Of a stretch of 64,000 bases of DNA, positions 8,276 through 16,308 are shown in pieces (the first letter of the stretch is position 1; every line of letters begins with the position of its first letter). The position numbers were made by a program, and so were the translations under genes. The stretch is taken from the NCBI RefSeq assembly GCF_947495255.1, contig NZ_CANLYI010000007.1, positions 62,001-126,000 of the forward strand, in the 5' to 3' direction. This DNA comes from an uncultured Winogradskyella sp. Its GTDB lineage: Bacteria > Bacteroidota > Bacteroidia > Flavobacteriales > Flavobacteriaceae. A model generated the notes under the pieces. The model did no database searches, had not been told where the DNA came from, and saw only the letters and a list, made by a program, of their open reading frames with translations.

Positions 8276-9229
8276 TTAATCTCTATTTTCTATATTTTTA
8301 TAGGCTGCTATGACTTTCTTTACTAATTTATGACGAATTACATCTTTATCGTCTAGGTATATCATGCCTATGCCTTCAACATCTTTAAGTACCAAAAGTG
8401 CTTCTTTTAAGCCGGAAATAGATCGACGTGGTAAATCCACTTGTCCTGGATCGCCTGTAAGCATAAACTTGGCATTTTTACCCATTCTGGTTAAAAACAT
8501 CTTCATTTGTGCATGCGTTGTATTCTGCCCTTCGTCTAAAATAACAAAAGCATGATCTAAGGTACGGCCACGCATAAAGGCCAAAGGTGCTATTTGAATA
8601 ACCCCTTTTTCGATATAGCTATCTAATTTTTCAGCCGGAATCATATCTCGTAAGGCATCATACAAAGGTTGCATATACGGATCTAACTTCTCTTTTAAAT
8701 CTCCTGGTAAAAAACCAAGATTTTCTCCGGCTTCAACTGCAGGTCGAGTTAAAATAATACGCTTAACTTCTTTAGCTTTTAAGGCTTGTACAGCTAATGC
8801 AACACCAACATAGGTTTTACCTGTACCTGCTGGTCCTATGGCAAAAACCATATCGTTTTTACGCATGCTCTCTACTAACTTTCGCTGATTTGCAGTTTGG
8901 GCTTTAATGAGTTTTCCGCCAACACCATGTACTATTACTTCACCACTTTTAGCAGATGTTTTATAATCATCGCTGCTATGGCTTGTTAATACACGCTCTA
9001 TAACATTCTCATCTAACTTATTATACTTCGCAAAATGTTTAATCAGCATGGTCATTCTGCGATCAAACTCTTCGAGTAAATCTTCGTCACCATAGGCTTT
9101 AATCTTATTGCCTCTGGCTACAATTTTAAGTTTTGGGAAATACTTTTTAAGTAGTTCAATATTTGCATTTTGCGCACCGAAGAATTCTTTTGGAGTAATT
9201 TCTTCGAGTTCTAGGATAAGTTCGTTCAA
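8276..9229 (-). CDS. PhoH-family P-loop ATPase
   Basis: 317 residues. The N-terminal KH-like region (NIELLKKYFPKLKIVARGN) is followed by the PhoH ATPase core: Walker A GPAGTGKT at 132-139, the Walker B region AFVILDEGQNTT and the sensor MLTGDPGQVDLP. PhoH-like proteins are cytosolic ATPases linked to RNA metabolism (PhoH/YbeZ with YbeY); the exact substrate is unsettled. The start is TTG at 9229, giving the N-terminus (M)NELILELEEITPKEFFG expected for this family; no ATG lies nearby. It is monocistronic, divergent from the SAM hydrolase gene. Confidence 0.87.
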   Translation of the reverse strand: MNELILELEEITPKEFFGAQNANIELLKKYFPKLKIVARGNKIKAYGDEDLLEEFDRRMTMLIKHFAKYNKLDENVIERVLTSHSSDDYKTSAKSGEVIVHGVGGKLIKAQTANQRKLVESMRKNDMVFAIGPAGTGKTYVGVALAVQALKAKEVKRIILTRPAVEAGENLGFLPGDLKEKLDPYMQPLYDALRDMIPAEKLDSYIEKGVIQIAPLAFMRGRTLDHAFVILDEGQNTTHAQMKMFLTRMGKNAKFMLTGDPGQVDLPRRSISGLKEALLVLKDVEGIGMIYLDDKDVIRHKLVKKVIAAYKNIENRD

Positions 9230-9301
9230 AAGCGTGATTTTTTTTAATTACACCAAGTAAACATTAAAATTCATTTGGTCTGTTAATCTGTTTTCTTTTC
9301 T

Positions 9302-9309
9302 TAATTTTG
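9302..9309 (+). promoter_or_regulatory. -7 element of the SAM-hydrolase gene
   Basis: TAATTTTG is a perfect TAnnTTTG box with a TTTG at 9274-9277 upstream (24-bp spacer, slightly long). It lies 74 bp before the ATG at 9383. Confidence 0.4.
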
Positions 9310-9382
9310 TGCAACATGTGTATACACACAAAGCTAATAATTTTACAATCATAATTCTTAAAAAAATATCAACAATCAATCC

Positions 9383-10237
9383 ATGGCTATAATCACTTTA
9401 ACGACTGATTTTGGAGAAAAAGACCACTTTGTTGGTGCTACAAAAGGCGCTATTTTCAGCGAACTTGAGGAGATAAATATTGTAGATATATCGCATTCTA
9501 TTTCGCCTTTTAATATTTGTGAGGCGGCATATATTATTCAGAATGCGTATAGTAGTTTCCCCAAAGGAACGATTCATTTAATTGGTATTGACTCTGAGTT
9601 AAGCCCTGAAAACAAGCATATTGCAGTTAAACTAGACGACCATTACTTTATATGTGCCAACAATGGTATTATGAGTATGATTTGCTCTGAAATTGCACCA
9701 GAAAAAATTGTGGAGATTAATATACATGATAGAGTTGAGACGAGTTTCCCTGTTCTAGATATTTTTGTAAAAGTGGCTTGCCATATTGCAAGAGGTGGTA
9801 CGTTAGATGTCATCGGAAAAGTTATTAACACAATTAAGCCTATTAAAAATTTAGTGCCTTTTGTTAACGATGAGCAAAACCAAATTATCGGTAGCGTAAT
9901 TTATATTGATAATTACGGAAATGTGGTGACAAATATTAAGCGACGATTTTTTGAGAATTTTCAAAAAGGTAGAGCTTTTCAAGTTTTTGCTAGAAATCAT
10001 AAATTTGAAAAAATTCATAATAAATATAGTGATATCGTAAATTTTGAAATTGAGGAATCTAAACGAAATATTGAAGGTACTGGTTTAGTTGTTTTTAATT
10101 CTTCTGGTTTTATTGAAATTTCAGTTTATAAAAGTAATTGCACAACTGTAGGAGGAGCTTCTACTTTAATGGGATTAAAAAACATGGATACGGTAACTAT
10201 TAATTTTATAAATACAAAGTCTACGTATCCTAATTAG
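9383..10237 (+). CDS. S-adenosyl-L-methionine hydrolase (DUF62 / SAM hydroxide adenosyltransferase family)
   Basis: 284 residues. The N-terminus ITLTTDFGEKDHFVGATKG, the segment VDISHSISPFNICEAAYI and the middle YFICANNGIMS are signatures of the chlorinase/fluorinase-like DUF62 fold. Housekeeping members use water to split SAM into adenosine and methionine. IYIDNYGNVVTNI marks the C-terminal domain. The insertion loop of true fluorinases is not evident, so halogenation is unlikely. It is followed at 10302 by an ABM-domain gene on the same strand. Confidence 0.85.
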   Translation: MAIITLTTDFGEKDHFVGATKGAIFSELEEINIVDISHSISPFNICEAAYIIQNAYSSFPKGTIHLIGIDSELSPENKHIAVKLDDHYFICANNGIMSMICSEIAPEKIVEINIHDRVETSFPVLDIFVKVACHIARGGTLDVIGKVINTIKPIKNLVPFVNDEQNQIIGSVIYIDNYGNVVTNIKRRFFENFQKGRAFQVFARNHKFEKIHNKYSDIVNFEIEESKRNIEGTGLVVFNSSGFIEISVYKSNCTTVGGASTLMGLKNMDTVTINFINTKSTYPN

Positions 10238-10301
10238 GCTCGATTTTAATAGAATAAAACAGATTTAATAATTTTAAAGATATCAGTAAGAACTTAAAAC
10301 T

Positions 10302-10598
10302 ATGTTAGTAAGAATTGTAAAACTGAGTTTTGAACCTGCTAAAATTGAAGAATTCTTAACTAATTTTGAAACGGTTAAAGAAAAAATTCGCAATTTTGAT
10401 GGTTGCCAGTTTTTAGAATTATATAGAGATCAGAATAACACTAATATTTTTTTCACTTATAGTTACTGGAATTCTGAAGACGATTTAAATAATTATAGAC
10501 ATTCTGAGTTATTTAAAGCTGTTTGGGCAAAAACAAAACCGTTATTTAACGGAAAACCTGAAGCCTGGAGTGTAGAGAAATTGGCGAGTTTGGAATGA
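10302..10598 (+). CDS. Antibiotic-biosynthesis-monooxygenase (ABM) domain protein
   Basis: 98 residues forming one ferredoxin-like ABM domain. It starts with MLVRIVKLSFEP, has the central DGCQFLELYRDQNN and FTYSYWNSEDDLNNYRHSELFKAVW, and ends KPEAWSVEKL. Members bind small molecules or heme, or act as cofactor-free oxygenases; no catalytic residue can be named here. Its TGA stop overlaps the ATG of the next gene (ATGA at 10595-10598). Confidence 0.78.
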   Translation: MLVRIVKLSFEPAKIEEFLTNFETVKEKIRNFDGCQFLELYRDQNNTNIFFTYSYWNSEDDLNNYRHSELFKAVWAKTKPLFNGKPEAWSVEKLASLE

Positions 10599-10918
10599 TT
10601 GTTTTTATGGACAAGAGCTTATCAAAACGTAATAAAAATTTCATTAAATCAGCTACGATAACTATACTTACAGTCGGTTTTAGTCTCATTAGTATTATTA
10701 CAATTGGAGCTGGACATGGAACTACGATTCCTTCCAAAATAATTTTTCCTTATGCTTATCTCGCTTTAAGTAATTTGAAAGATTTAAACATTTTCGTTTA
10801 CATTTTAGCTTTAATTCAAATACCAATTTACGGTATCATTTATTACAATAAACCAAAATATATGAAGTGGTTATTCGTAATGCACATAATAGCTACTATA
10901 TTTGTTCTTATTAATTAG
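10595..10918 (+). CDS. Small integral membrane protein, unknown function
   Basis: 107 residues with three predicted helices (about 20-43, 65-82 and 88-106) and a basic N-terminus. I do not recognise the family. Translation is coupled to the ABM gene through an ATGA overlap; an ATG at 10607 is an alternative start. gldF begins 11 bp after its stop, so it may be transcribed with the gliding genes. Confidence 0.6.
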   Translation: MIVFMDKSLSKRNKNFIKSATITILTVGFSLISIITIGAGHGTTIPSKIIFPYAYLALSNLKDLNIFVYILALIQIPIYGIIYYNKPKYMKWLFVMHIIATIFVLIN

Positions 10919-10929
10919 TGATTTAATCA

Positions 10930-11652
10930 ATGTTAGCAATACTTAAAAAAGAAATAAACACCTTCTTCGCCTCACCAATTGGCTATTTGGTTATTGGTGT
11001 ATTTTTATTACTCAACGGCTTATTTCTGTGGGTTTTTAAAGGCGAATTCAATATTTTAGATAATGGTTTAGCCAGCTTATCATCCTTCTTCTTATTAGCA
11101 CCTTGGATTCTTATTTTCCTTGTACCAGCTGTAACTATGCGTAGTTTTAGCGATGAGAAAAAACAAGGAACGTTAGAGTTGTTAGTTACCAAACCTATAT
11201 CACATTTTCAGATAGTTTTAGGCAAATACTTTGGTGCTTTTGTATTGATTTTAATGGCTTTGATTCCAACCTTATTATATGTCTATACCGTTTCTCAATT
11301 AGGAAATCCGGAAGGTAATCTAGATATGGGAAGTACCATTGGTTCTTATTTTGGCTTATTATTTTTAGTTGGTGCATACACTGCAATAGGTGTTTTCGCT
11401 TCAACACTATCAGATAATCAAATTGTAGCCTTTATAATTGCTGTTTTTATCTGCTTCTTTTTCTATTTTGGGTTTGAAGGGTTATCTAACTACAACCTTT
11501 TTAACAACCTTGTTTATATGGAAAATCTTGGAATGTCTGCACATTACAACAGTATGAGTCGTGGCGTTATTGACACTAGAGATTTAGTCTATTTTATTAG
11601 TATTGCGTTAGCATTCTTATTATTCACAAAACTTAGAATTCAAAAACAATAA
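10930..11652 (+). CDS. gldF: Gliding-motility ABC transporter permease GldF
   Basis: 240 residues with about six membrane helices in the ABC-2 permease pattern. Family landmarks are the N-terminal KKEINTFFASPIGYLVIGVF, PAVTMRSFSDEKKQGTLELL (residues about 65-84) and SMSRGVIDTRDLVYF before the last helix. GldF works with GldG and the ATPase GldA and is required for gliding in Flavobacterium johnsoniae, though its transported substrate is unknown. gldA is not in this window. Unusually, another small gene lies between gldF and gldG. Confidence 0.9.
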   Translation: MLAILKKEINTFFASPIGYLVIGVFLLLNGLFLWVFKGEFNILDNGLASLSSFFLLAPWILIFLVPAVTMRSFSDEKKQGTLELLVTKPISHFQIVLGKYFGAFVLILMALIPTLLYVYTVSQLGNPEGNLDMGSTIGSYFGLLFLVGAYTAIGVFASTLSDNQIVAFIIAVFICFFFYFGFEGLSNYNLFNNLVYMENLGMSAHYNSMSRGVIDTRDLVYFISIALAFLLFTKLRIQKQ

Positions 11653-11653
11653 A

Positions 11654-12151
11654 ATGATAGTTACACCTTTATTAATCATATTCTTGATTGTTGTTTTTGT
11701 ACTGTTATTTTTATTTTTAAATACAGTAGACAAACGTAAATGGCTAACTGCATTAATAAGCTTAGTTCTGACGCCTTTTGTGTTTTTCTTCATGTTTTAT
11801 CCGTTTTTAAACATCATAAGTAATTACCATCATCAAAAGTACTTTGATAGTGAAGCTTGGATAGAAAAACCAGCTTTTCGCTACGAAATGATTGACTATA
11901 CTATTAAGTCTGACACGTTAATTGGAGCTTCAAAAGAAAAGATCACAACACTTTTAGGAGCTGCTGAATGGCTTACTTGGGATGATGAAAGAAAAGCACA
12001 TGATAATGATAAATGGAATTATGCTACAGGAATAGAGCCTGGTGCTTTTAATGACCAAAAAGAATGTGTTGAAATTACGTTTAAAGATGATAAAGTAATT
12101 GCCATAAAACCTTATCAGGAAGAAATAACCTTCGAGAATGAAAAAAAATAA
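11654..12151 (+). CDS. Unknown membrane-anchored protein embedded between gldF and gldG
   Basis: 165 residues: two helices at the N-terminus (about 3-23 and 32-54), then a soluble domain of about 110 residues. The part SKEKITTLLGAAEWLTWDD and ECVEITFKDDKVIAIKPY resembles the helix-plus-strands layout of SmpA/OmlA/BamE-like domains, but I would not assign it. Its ATG is one base after the gldF stop, and its 3' end overlaps gldG by 14 bp, so it is firmly within the operon. Function unknown; a partner of the Gld ABC complex is an inference from position. Confidence 0.7.
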   Translation: MIVTPLLIIFLIVVFVLLFLFLNTVDKRKWLTALISLVLTPFVFFFMFYPFLNIISNYHHQKYFDSEAWIEKPAFRYEMIDYTIKSDTLIGASKEKITTLLGAAEWLTWDDERKAHDNDKWNYATGIEPGAFNDQKECVEITFKDDKVIAIKPYQEEITFENEKK

Positions 12152-13808
12152 ATCTTTACTATATATTATCACAATTATTGTTGGACTTGTTATTGTAAAT
12201 GCAATATCAAGTTCAGTCTATCAACGATTCGATTTAACAAAAGACCATCGTTATACACTTTCTGATGTTTCAAAATCATTGATTAGCGATTTAGATTCAC
12301 CTTTAGTTATTGATGTGTTTTTAGAAGGTGATTTTCCTTCAGAATTTAGATTACTTCAAACAGAGGTAAAACAAATTGTAGATGAATTTCAATTAGAATC
12401 TAATCAAATATTCGTTAATTATATTGACCCAGTAAAAGATGAAGCTACACGCCAACAGTATATTGAAGAGTTAACGAGTGCTGGTTTAGAACCTTATATA
12501 AACACAGATAATAGTACTGGTAAAGTAACACAAGACATTATTTTTCCTTGGGCTTTTGCGAGTTACAAAGACCAAACCTTAAAAATTCCGCTTTTAAAAC
12601 GAAGCATTACTCTTGAGCTGCCAGAACAAATAAATAATTCGGTTCAATCTTTAGAATATGCATTTGCTGATGGATTTAGTAAACTCGTTAAGGCAAAAGA
12701 AAAAAAGATCGCAATTTTAAAAGGTAATGGTCAGTTAGATGATATTTACATTGCCGATTTTCTAAAAACCATAAAGCCTTATTATAATTTAGCACAATTC
12801 ACTTTAGATAGTGTGGCTACAAATCCGCAAGGGACTTTAGATAACTTAAAACAATATGATTTAATAGTTTCTGCAAAACCAAGTATTGCTTTTACTGAAA
12901 ATGAAAAATTGGTTCTGGATCAATACACTATGAATGGAGGAAAAAGCCTTTGGCTTACAGAGTCTGTAATCATGGATAAAGACAGTTTGTATAATTCCAC
13001 AGGAACTGGCGTTTCAATTATGCGCGATTTAAAGTTAAACGATTTTTTCTTTAAGTATGGTGTTCGCGTAAATCCTACGTTAGTAAAAGACCTCTACTCT
13101 GCTCCTATTATGCTATCTATTGGCGAAGGCAGTCAGGCGCAAATGCAACCTATTCAATGGCAATATTCACCATTAGCAGCTTCAAATCCAAATCATCCTA
13201 TTACAAAGAATTTAAACTTGGTAAAATTTGATTTTGCGAGTCCTATTGATACATTAAAAAACAGTATTAAAAAATCTATTTTATTACAGAGTTCACCTAA
13301 ATCTAAAACCGAAGGTGCACCAAAAACTATTTCTTTAGATAATGTAACACAAGCACCAGATGAAGAAAGTTATAATTTAGGTTCTCAAAATTTAGCTGTT
13401 TTATTAGAAGGTGAATTCTCATCGGTTTACGACAAACGTGTATTGCCTTTTAAAGTAAAAAATTTTAAGTCTAAAAGTACTGCGACTAAAATGGTTGTCA
13501 TTTCTGATGGTAACGTAGTTAAAAACGAAGTCATAAAAAATAGACCTCTTGAATTAGGTTTTGATCAACTCACAGGAAAATCTTTTGGCAACAAGGAATT
13601 TCTTCTTAATACGGTGAATTACTTATTGGACGACACGGGACTTATAAACATAAGAGCCAAAGAAATTACAGTAGCATTTTTAGATGCAGATAGAGTAAAG
13701 GAAAGCAAAGGTACTTGGCAGTTTATTAATATTGCGTTGCCACTCATACTTTTAGGTTTGTTTGGTTTTATTTTTAACTATTTTAGAAAACGTAAATACG
13801 CATCTTAA
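12138..13808 (+). CDS. gldG: Gliding-motility ABC transporter component GldG
   Basis: 556 residues: an N-terminal helix (about 7-25), a large periplasmic domain of the 'ABC-type uncharacterised transport' kind (SSSVYQRFDLTKDHRYTLSDV, LESNQIFVNYIDP, KKIAILKGNGQ) and a C-terminal membrane helix followed by a basic tail (FNYFRKRKYA). GldG is needed for gliding and acts with GldF/GldA. Its start overlaps the preceding gene by 14 bp. It is the last gene of the operon; dnaN follows with its own promoter. Confidence 0.9.
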   Translation: MKKNKSLLYIITIIVGLVIVNAISSSVYQRFDLTKDHRYTLSDVSKSLISDLDSPLVIDVFLEGDFPSEFRLLQTEVKQIVDEFQLESNQIFVNYIDPVKDEATRQQYIEELTSAGLEPYINTDNSTGKVTQDIIFPWAFASYKDQTLKIPLLKRSITLELPEQINNSVQSLEYAFADGFSKLVKAKEKKIAILKGNGQLDDIYIADFLKTIKPYYNLAQFTLDSVATNPQGTLDNLKQYDLIVSAKPSIAFTENEKLVLDQYTMNGGKSLWLTESVIMDKDSLYNSTGTGVSIMRDLKLNDFFFKYGVRVNPTLVKDLYSAPIMLSIGEGSQAQMQPIQWQYSPLAASNPNHPITKNLNLVKFDFASPIDTLKNSIKKSILLQSSPKSKTEGAPKTISLDNVTQAPDEESYNLGSQNLAVLLEGEFSSVYDKRVLPFKVKNFKSKSTATKMVVISDGNVVKNEVIKNRPLELGFDQLTGKSFGNKEFLLNTVNYLLDDTGLINIRAKEITVAFLDADRVKESKGTWQFINIALPLILLGLFGFIFNYFRKRKYAS

Positions 13809-13893
13809 AATTCTGACATAGATTAGTTACGAATTGTGTATTCTTAGGCCTATTTTGTTAATAAGTTTGTTTTATAAAACCCTTCTATTAAGA

Positions 13894-13901
13894 TATATTT
13901 G
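13894..13901 (+). promoter_or_regulatory. -7 promoter element of dnaN
   Basis: TATATTTG matches TAnnTTTG exactly, 38 bp before the dnaN ATG, with TTTG at 13866-13869 as a possible -33 element. Confidence 0.5.
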
Positions 13902-13938
13902 TAAGACGAACCAAAAGTATTAAACACATATATTTAGT

Positions 13939-15057
13939 ATGAAATTCATTGTTTCAAGCACGTATTTATTAAAACAACTTCAAGTATTAGGAGGCGTTAT
14001 TAATAACAGTAATACACTTCCGATTTTAGATAATTTCTTATTTGAACTTAGCCAATCAAAACTAACCATTTCGGCTAGTGATTTAGAAACTACAATGTCA
14101 GCGACTATTGATGTTGAAAGTGATTCTGAAGGTAGCATTGCTTTACCGGCACGTTTACTTTTAGACACTCTAAAGACATTCCCTGAGCAGCCCTTAACGT
14201 TTGTTGTTGAAGAAAATAACACGGTAGAAATTAGCTCTAATCATGGTAAATATGCTTTAGCTTATGCTGATGGTGCAGAATTTCCAAATGCAGTTTCTAT
14301 TGAAGACGCTAGCACAACTACTATCATGGGAGATATCTTAGCTACCGCCATTAGTAAAACTATATTTGCTGCTGGTAACGATGATTTAAGACCTGTAATG
14401 AGTGGTGTATTCTTTCAGTTTTCTCAAGATAATTTAACCTTTGTAGCTACCGACGCTCACAAATTGGTAAAATATACAAGAAACGATGTGAGTGCAACTG
14501 AAACGGCAGAATTCATTATGCCTAAAAAACCCTTAAATCTTTTAAAAGGAATTTTATCTGGAAGTGATGATGATGTTCTAGTAGAATACAACGAATCTAA
14601 TGCAAAGTTTACTTTTGAAAACTCAGTATTAATTTGTCGTTTAATTGATGGAAAATATCCTAATTACGAAGCGGTAATTCCTAAAGAGAATCCAAATAAA
14701 TTAGTAATTGACAGAACACAATTTTTAAACTCTGTGCGTCGTGTTAGTATTTTCTCTAACAAAACGACTCACCAAATTCGTTTAAAAATCGCTGGTGCAG
14801 AATTAAATATCTCTGCTGAAGATATAGATTACTCTAACAAAGCTGAAGAACGTTTAACGTGTGATTACCAAGGTGACGATATGCAAATTGGTTTTAACTC
14901 ACGTTTCTTAACGGAAATGATTAATAATTTAGGTTCAGACAACGTACAGTTAGAAATGAGCTTACCAAACAGAGCAGGTATCTTAACACCTATTGATGGT
15001 TTAGATGAAGGTGAGCATGTAACAATGCTTGTTATGCCAGTGATGTTGAATTCATAA
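13939..15057 (+). CDS. dnaN: DNA polymerase III subunit beta (sliding clamp)
   Basis: 372 residues, full length for the family, with three repeated clamp domains. Landmarks are the N-terminal MKFIVSSTYLLKQLQVLGGVI, LPILDNFLFE, the central LRPVMSGVFFQF and TFVATDAHKLVKY, and the C-terminal hydrophobic pocket with MLVMPVML. It forms the ring that tethers polymerase III to DNA and binds clamp-binding motifs of many partners. dnaA is not adjacent, so this is not the classic origin arrangement. A hairpin terminator follows. Confidence 0.96.
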   Translation: MKFIVSSTYLLKQLQVLGGVINNSNTLPILDNFLFELSQSKLTISASDLETTMSATIDVESDSEGSIALPARLLLDTLKTFPEQPLTFVVEENNTVEISSNHGKYALAYADGAEFPNAVSIEDASTTTIMGDILATAISKTIFAAGNDDLRPVMSGVFFQFSQDNLTFVATDAHKLVKYTRNDVSATETAEFIMPKKPLNLLKGILSGSDDDVLVEYNESNAKFTFENSVLICRLIDGKYPNYEAVIPKENPNKLVIDRTQFLNSVRRVSIFSNKTTHQIRLKIAGAELNISAEDIDYSNKAEERLTCDYQGDDMQIGFNSRFLTEMINNLGSDNVQLEMSLPNRAGILTPIDGLDEGEHVTMLVMPVMLNS

Positions 15058-15110
15058 ACTAATTCCTTCGAAGGTAGGAATCTCATCATCGATAAAATAC
15101 TAATAATATT

Positions 15111-15144
15111 AAACACACTTATTTCACATGAGTGTGTTTTTTTG
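15111..15144 (+). terminator. Terminator of dnaN
   Basis: AAACACACT (15111-15119) pairs with AGTGTGTTT (15131-15139) around an 11-nt loop and runs into seven T in total, 54 bp after the dnaN stop. Confidence 0.75.
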
Positions 15145-15189
15145 TTTTATAAATAATATAACTTATAAGATTCCTGTCTTCGCAGTAAT

Positions 15190-15221
15190 AAAAAAAAGCT
15201 CACCAATTGGTGAGCCTTTTC
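15190..15221. terminator. Bidirectional terminator between dnaN and the DUF4870 gene
   Basis: The perfect palindrome GCTCACCAATTGGTGAGC at 15198-15215 is flanked by seven A on the left and four T on the right, so it can terminate both strands. It sits 21 bp beyond the stop of the minus-strand DUF4870 gene. Confidence 0.8.
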
Positions 15222-15241
15222 AATTCCACTTCTTTTAATAA

Positions 15242-15604
15242 CTAACTAACAAAATTAATAGACAATGGATAGCTAGGTAATTCTCCATTACTAGCTTTTA
15301 TAGCGTTTACAATTGGCATTACAAATGCTAAAATTGCAACTAATATTAAAATTAAAATACCCAATCCAAGAGCAAATATTAAAGGAATACTTACTAATGA
15401 ATAAACAACAAGACTTATTTGAAAGTTTAAAATAGCTTTTCCATGCGCATCCATACCTTCAACTTGTTCTTTCTGTGTTGCCCATAGAATTAATGGTGCT
15501 ATTATTCCACCAAAAACAGTGGCGTATGTTAGTAATTGAGATAAATGTGTGATTACTAATAATTGATTGTCTGTGCGTTTAAGCGTGTGATAATTTGATT
15601 CCAT
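15242..15604 (-). CDS. DUF4870 (Tic20-like) small membrane protein
   Basis: 120 residues from the ATG at 15604; a TTG-initiated frame from 15634 is less likely. It has three hydrophobic helices with the DUF4870 hallmarks HLSQLLTYATVFGGIIAPLI, EQVEGMDAHGKAILNFQIS and a C-terminal PIVNAIKA followed by PSYPLSI. This family is widespread in Bacteroidota and resembles Tic20/HOTT proteins; its molecular role is unknown. It looks monocistronic, with the hairpin at 15198-15215 as terminator. Confidence 0.82.
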   Translation of the reverse strand: MESNYHTLKRTDNQLLVITHLSQLLTYATVFGGIIAPLILWATQKEQVEGMDAHGKAILNFQISLVVYSLVSIPLIFALGLGILILILVAILAFVMPIVNAIKASNGELPSYPLSINFVS

Positions 15605-15668
15605 AATTGATGATTTTACACTAATAGGACGCAAACAGATTTAATTTGTTACATTCTATAACATAAAA

Positions 15669-15878
15669 TTAACAAGAAGAACAACTTCCACCCTCTTTCT
15701 TAACACCTAGCTTCACTAAAATAGTTTCTAACAAGCACCATTTCGTAAAAGCAGACTGAATTAAGTTAACACCAATAAATACGGTAAACCACATCCAATT
15801 AGGACTTACGTAAACCGAAAGCACTACGCTTAATAAGACCATAACACCAACGATGACTCTAAAATATGTATTTAACAT
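15669..15878 (-). CDS. DUF2892 (YgaP-type transmembrane) protein with C-terminal cysteines
   Basis: 69 residues with two helices. The N-terminus YFRVIVGVMVLLSVVLSVYV and the middle WMWFTVFIGVNLIQSAFTKWCLL fit DUF2892, the membrane half of YgaP-type rhodaneses. The C-terminus GGSCSSC adds two cysteines, suggesting thiol or metal chemistry. It is the last gene of the minus-strand efflux operon, 18 bp after the PII-like gene. Families like this are often found near sulfide or persulfide genes; no rhodanese is directly attached here. Confidence 0.82.
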   Translation of the reverse strand: MLNTYFRVIVGVMVLLSVVLSVYVSPNWMWFTVFIGVNLIQSAFTKWCLLETILVKLGVKKEGGSCSSC

Positions 15879-15896
15879 TTTAATTAATTTTTAAGT

Positions 15897-16202
15897 TTAT
15901 ATAAATTTTTCAATAGGAACTACAATCGCTTTTATAGGATTGTTAGTTTCTAAATTTTCATTAAATTCTTTTATGGCTTTGAATAAAGAATCTATATGTT
16001 CCTCATCTGTAAACGAAAAGAACATGCTAGATTCGTTTCCTCCTTTTTCTGCAGGAAACCAATTAGAAGCCATTAATAAAGACGAACTATTTTTATGTCC
16101 ATCAATTTCAGAACTACTAAAGTTTTCTATATCTGCCTTTTTAAAAAGTTTCAAAACTTCTTTTTGATACTGTTCTACTGCTGTAACTATGACTAATTTC
16201 AT
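15897..16202 (-). CDS. PII-like (ferredoxin-fold) protein of an RND efflux operon
   Basis: 101 residues with a compact alpha/beta layout: MKLVIVTAVEQYQKEVLKLFKKA, a serine-rich loop (SSSEIDGHKNSSSLL), MFFSFTDEEHIDSLFKAIKEFN and a final strand AIVVPIEKFI. This is the ferredoxin-like fold of PII and DUF3240-type proteins that accompany RND pumps; the canonical PII uridylylation loop is absent. A regulatory or sensory role for the pump is inferred only from fold and position. It lies between the RND permease gene and the DUF2892 gene. Confidence 0.65.
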   Translation of the reverse strand: MKLVIVTAVEQYQKEVLKLFKKADIENFSSSEIDGHKNSSSLLMASNWFPAEKGGNESSMFFSFTDEEHIDSLFKAIKEFNENLETNNPIKAIVVPIEKFI

Positions 16203-16221
16203 TTGTTTCTATTTTTATACA

Positions 16222-16302
16222 ACCTGCAAGGTTTTACCAACCTTGTAGGTTTAGTTTTCAATCTTTCATACCTATAAGGTTTTAGAAACCTTGCAGGAAA
16301 AA
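16222..16302. repeat. Two tandem palindromic repeats (CCTGCAAGG family)
   Basis: Copy A at 16222-16250 (ACCTGCAAGGTTTT...CCTTGTAGGT) and copy B at 16269-16302 both fold into 12-bp hairpins. They fill the gap between the RND permease and PII-like genes. Copy B is identical over 34 nt to a third copy at 20613-20646 in the same operon. Confidence 0.85.
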
Positions 16303-16308
16303 CTCGAC

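Noticed and set aside
13939..15057. Replication origin near dnaN
   Set aside because: No dnaA, gyrB, recF or cluster of DnaA boxes nearby; dnaN alone is not evidence for oriC.
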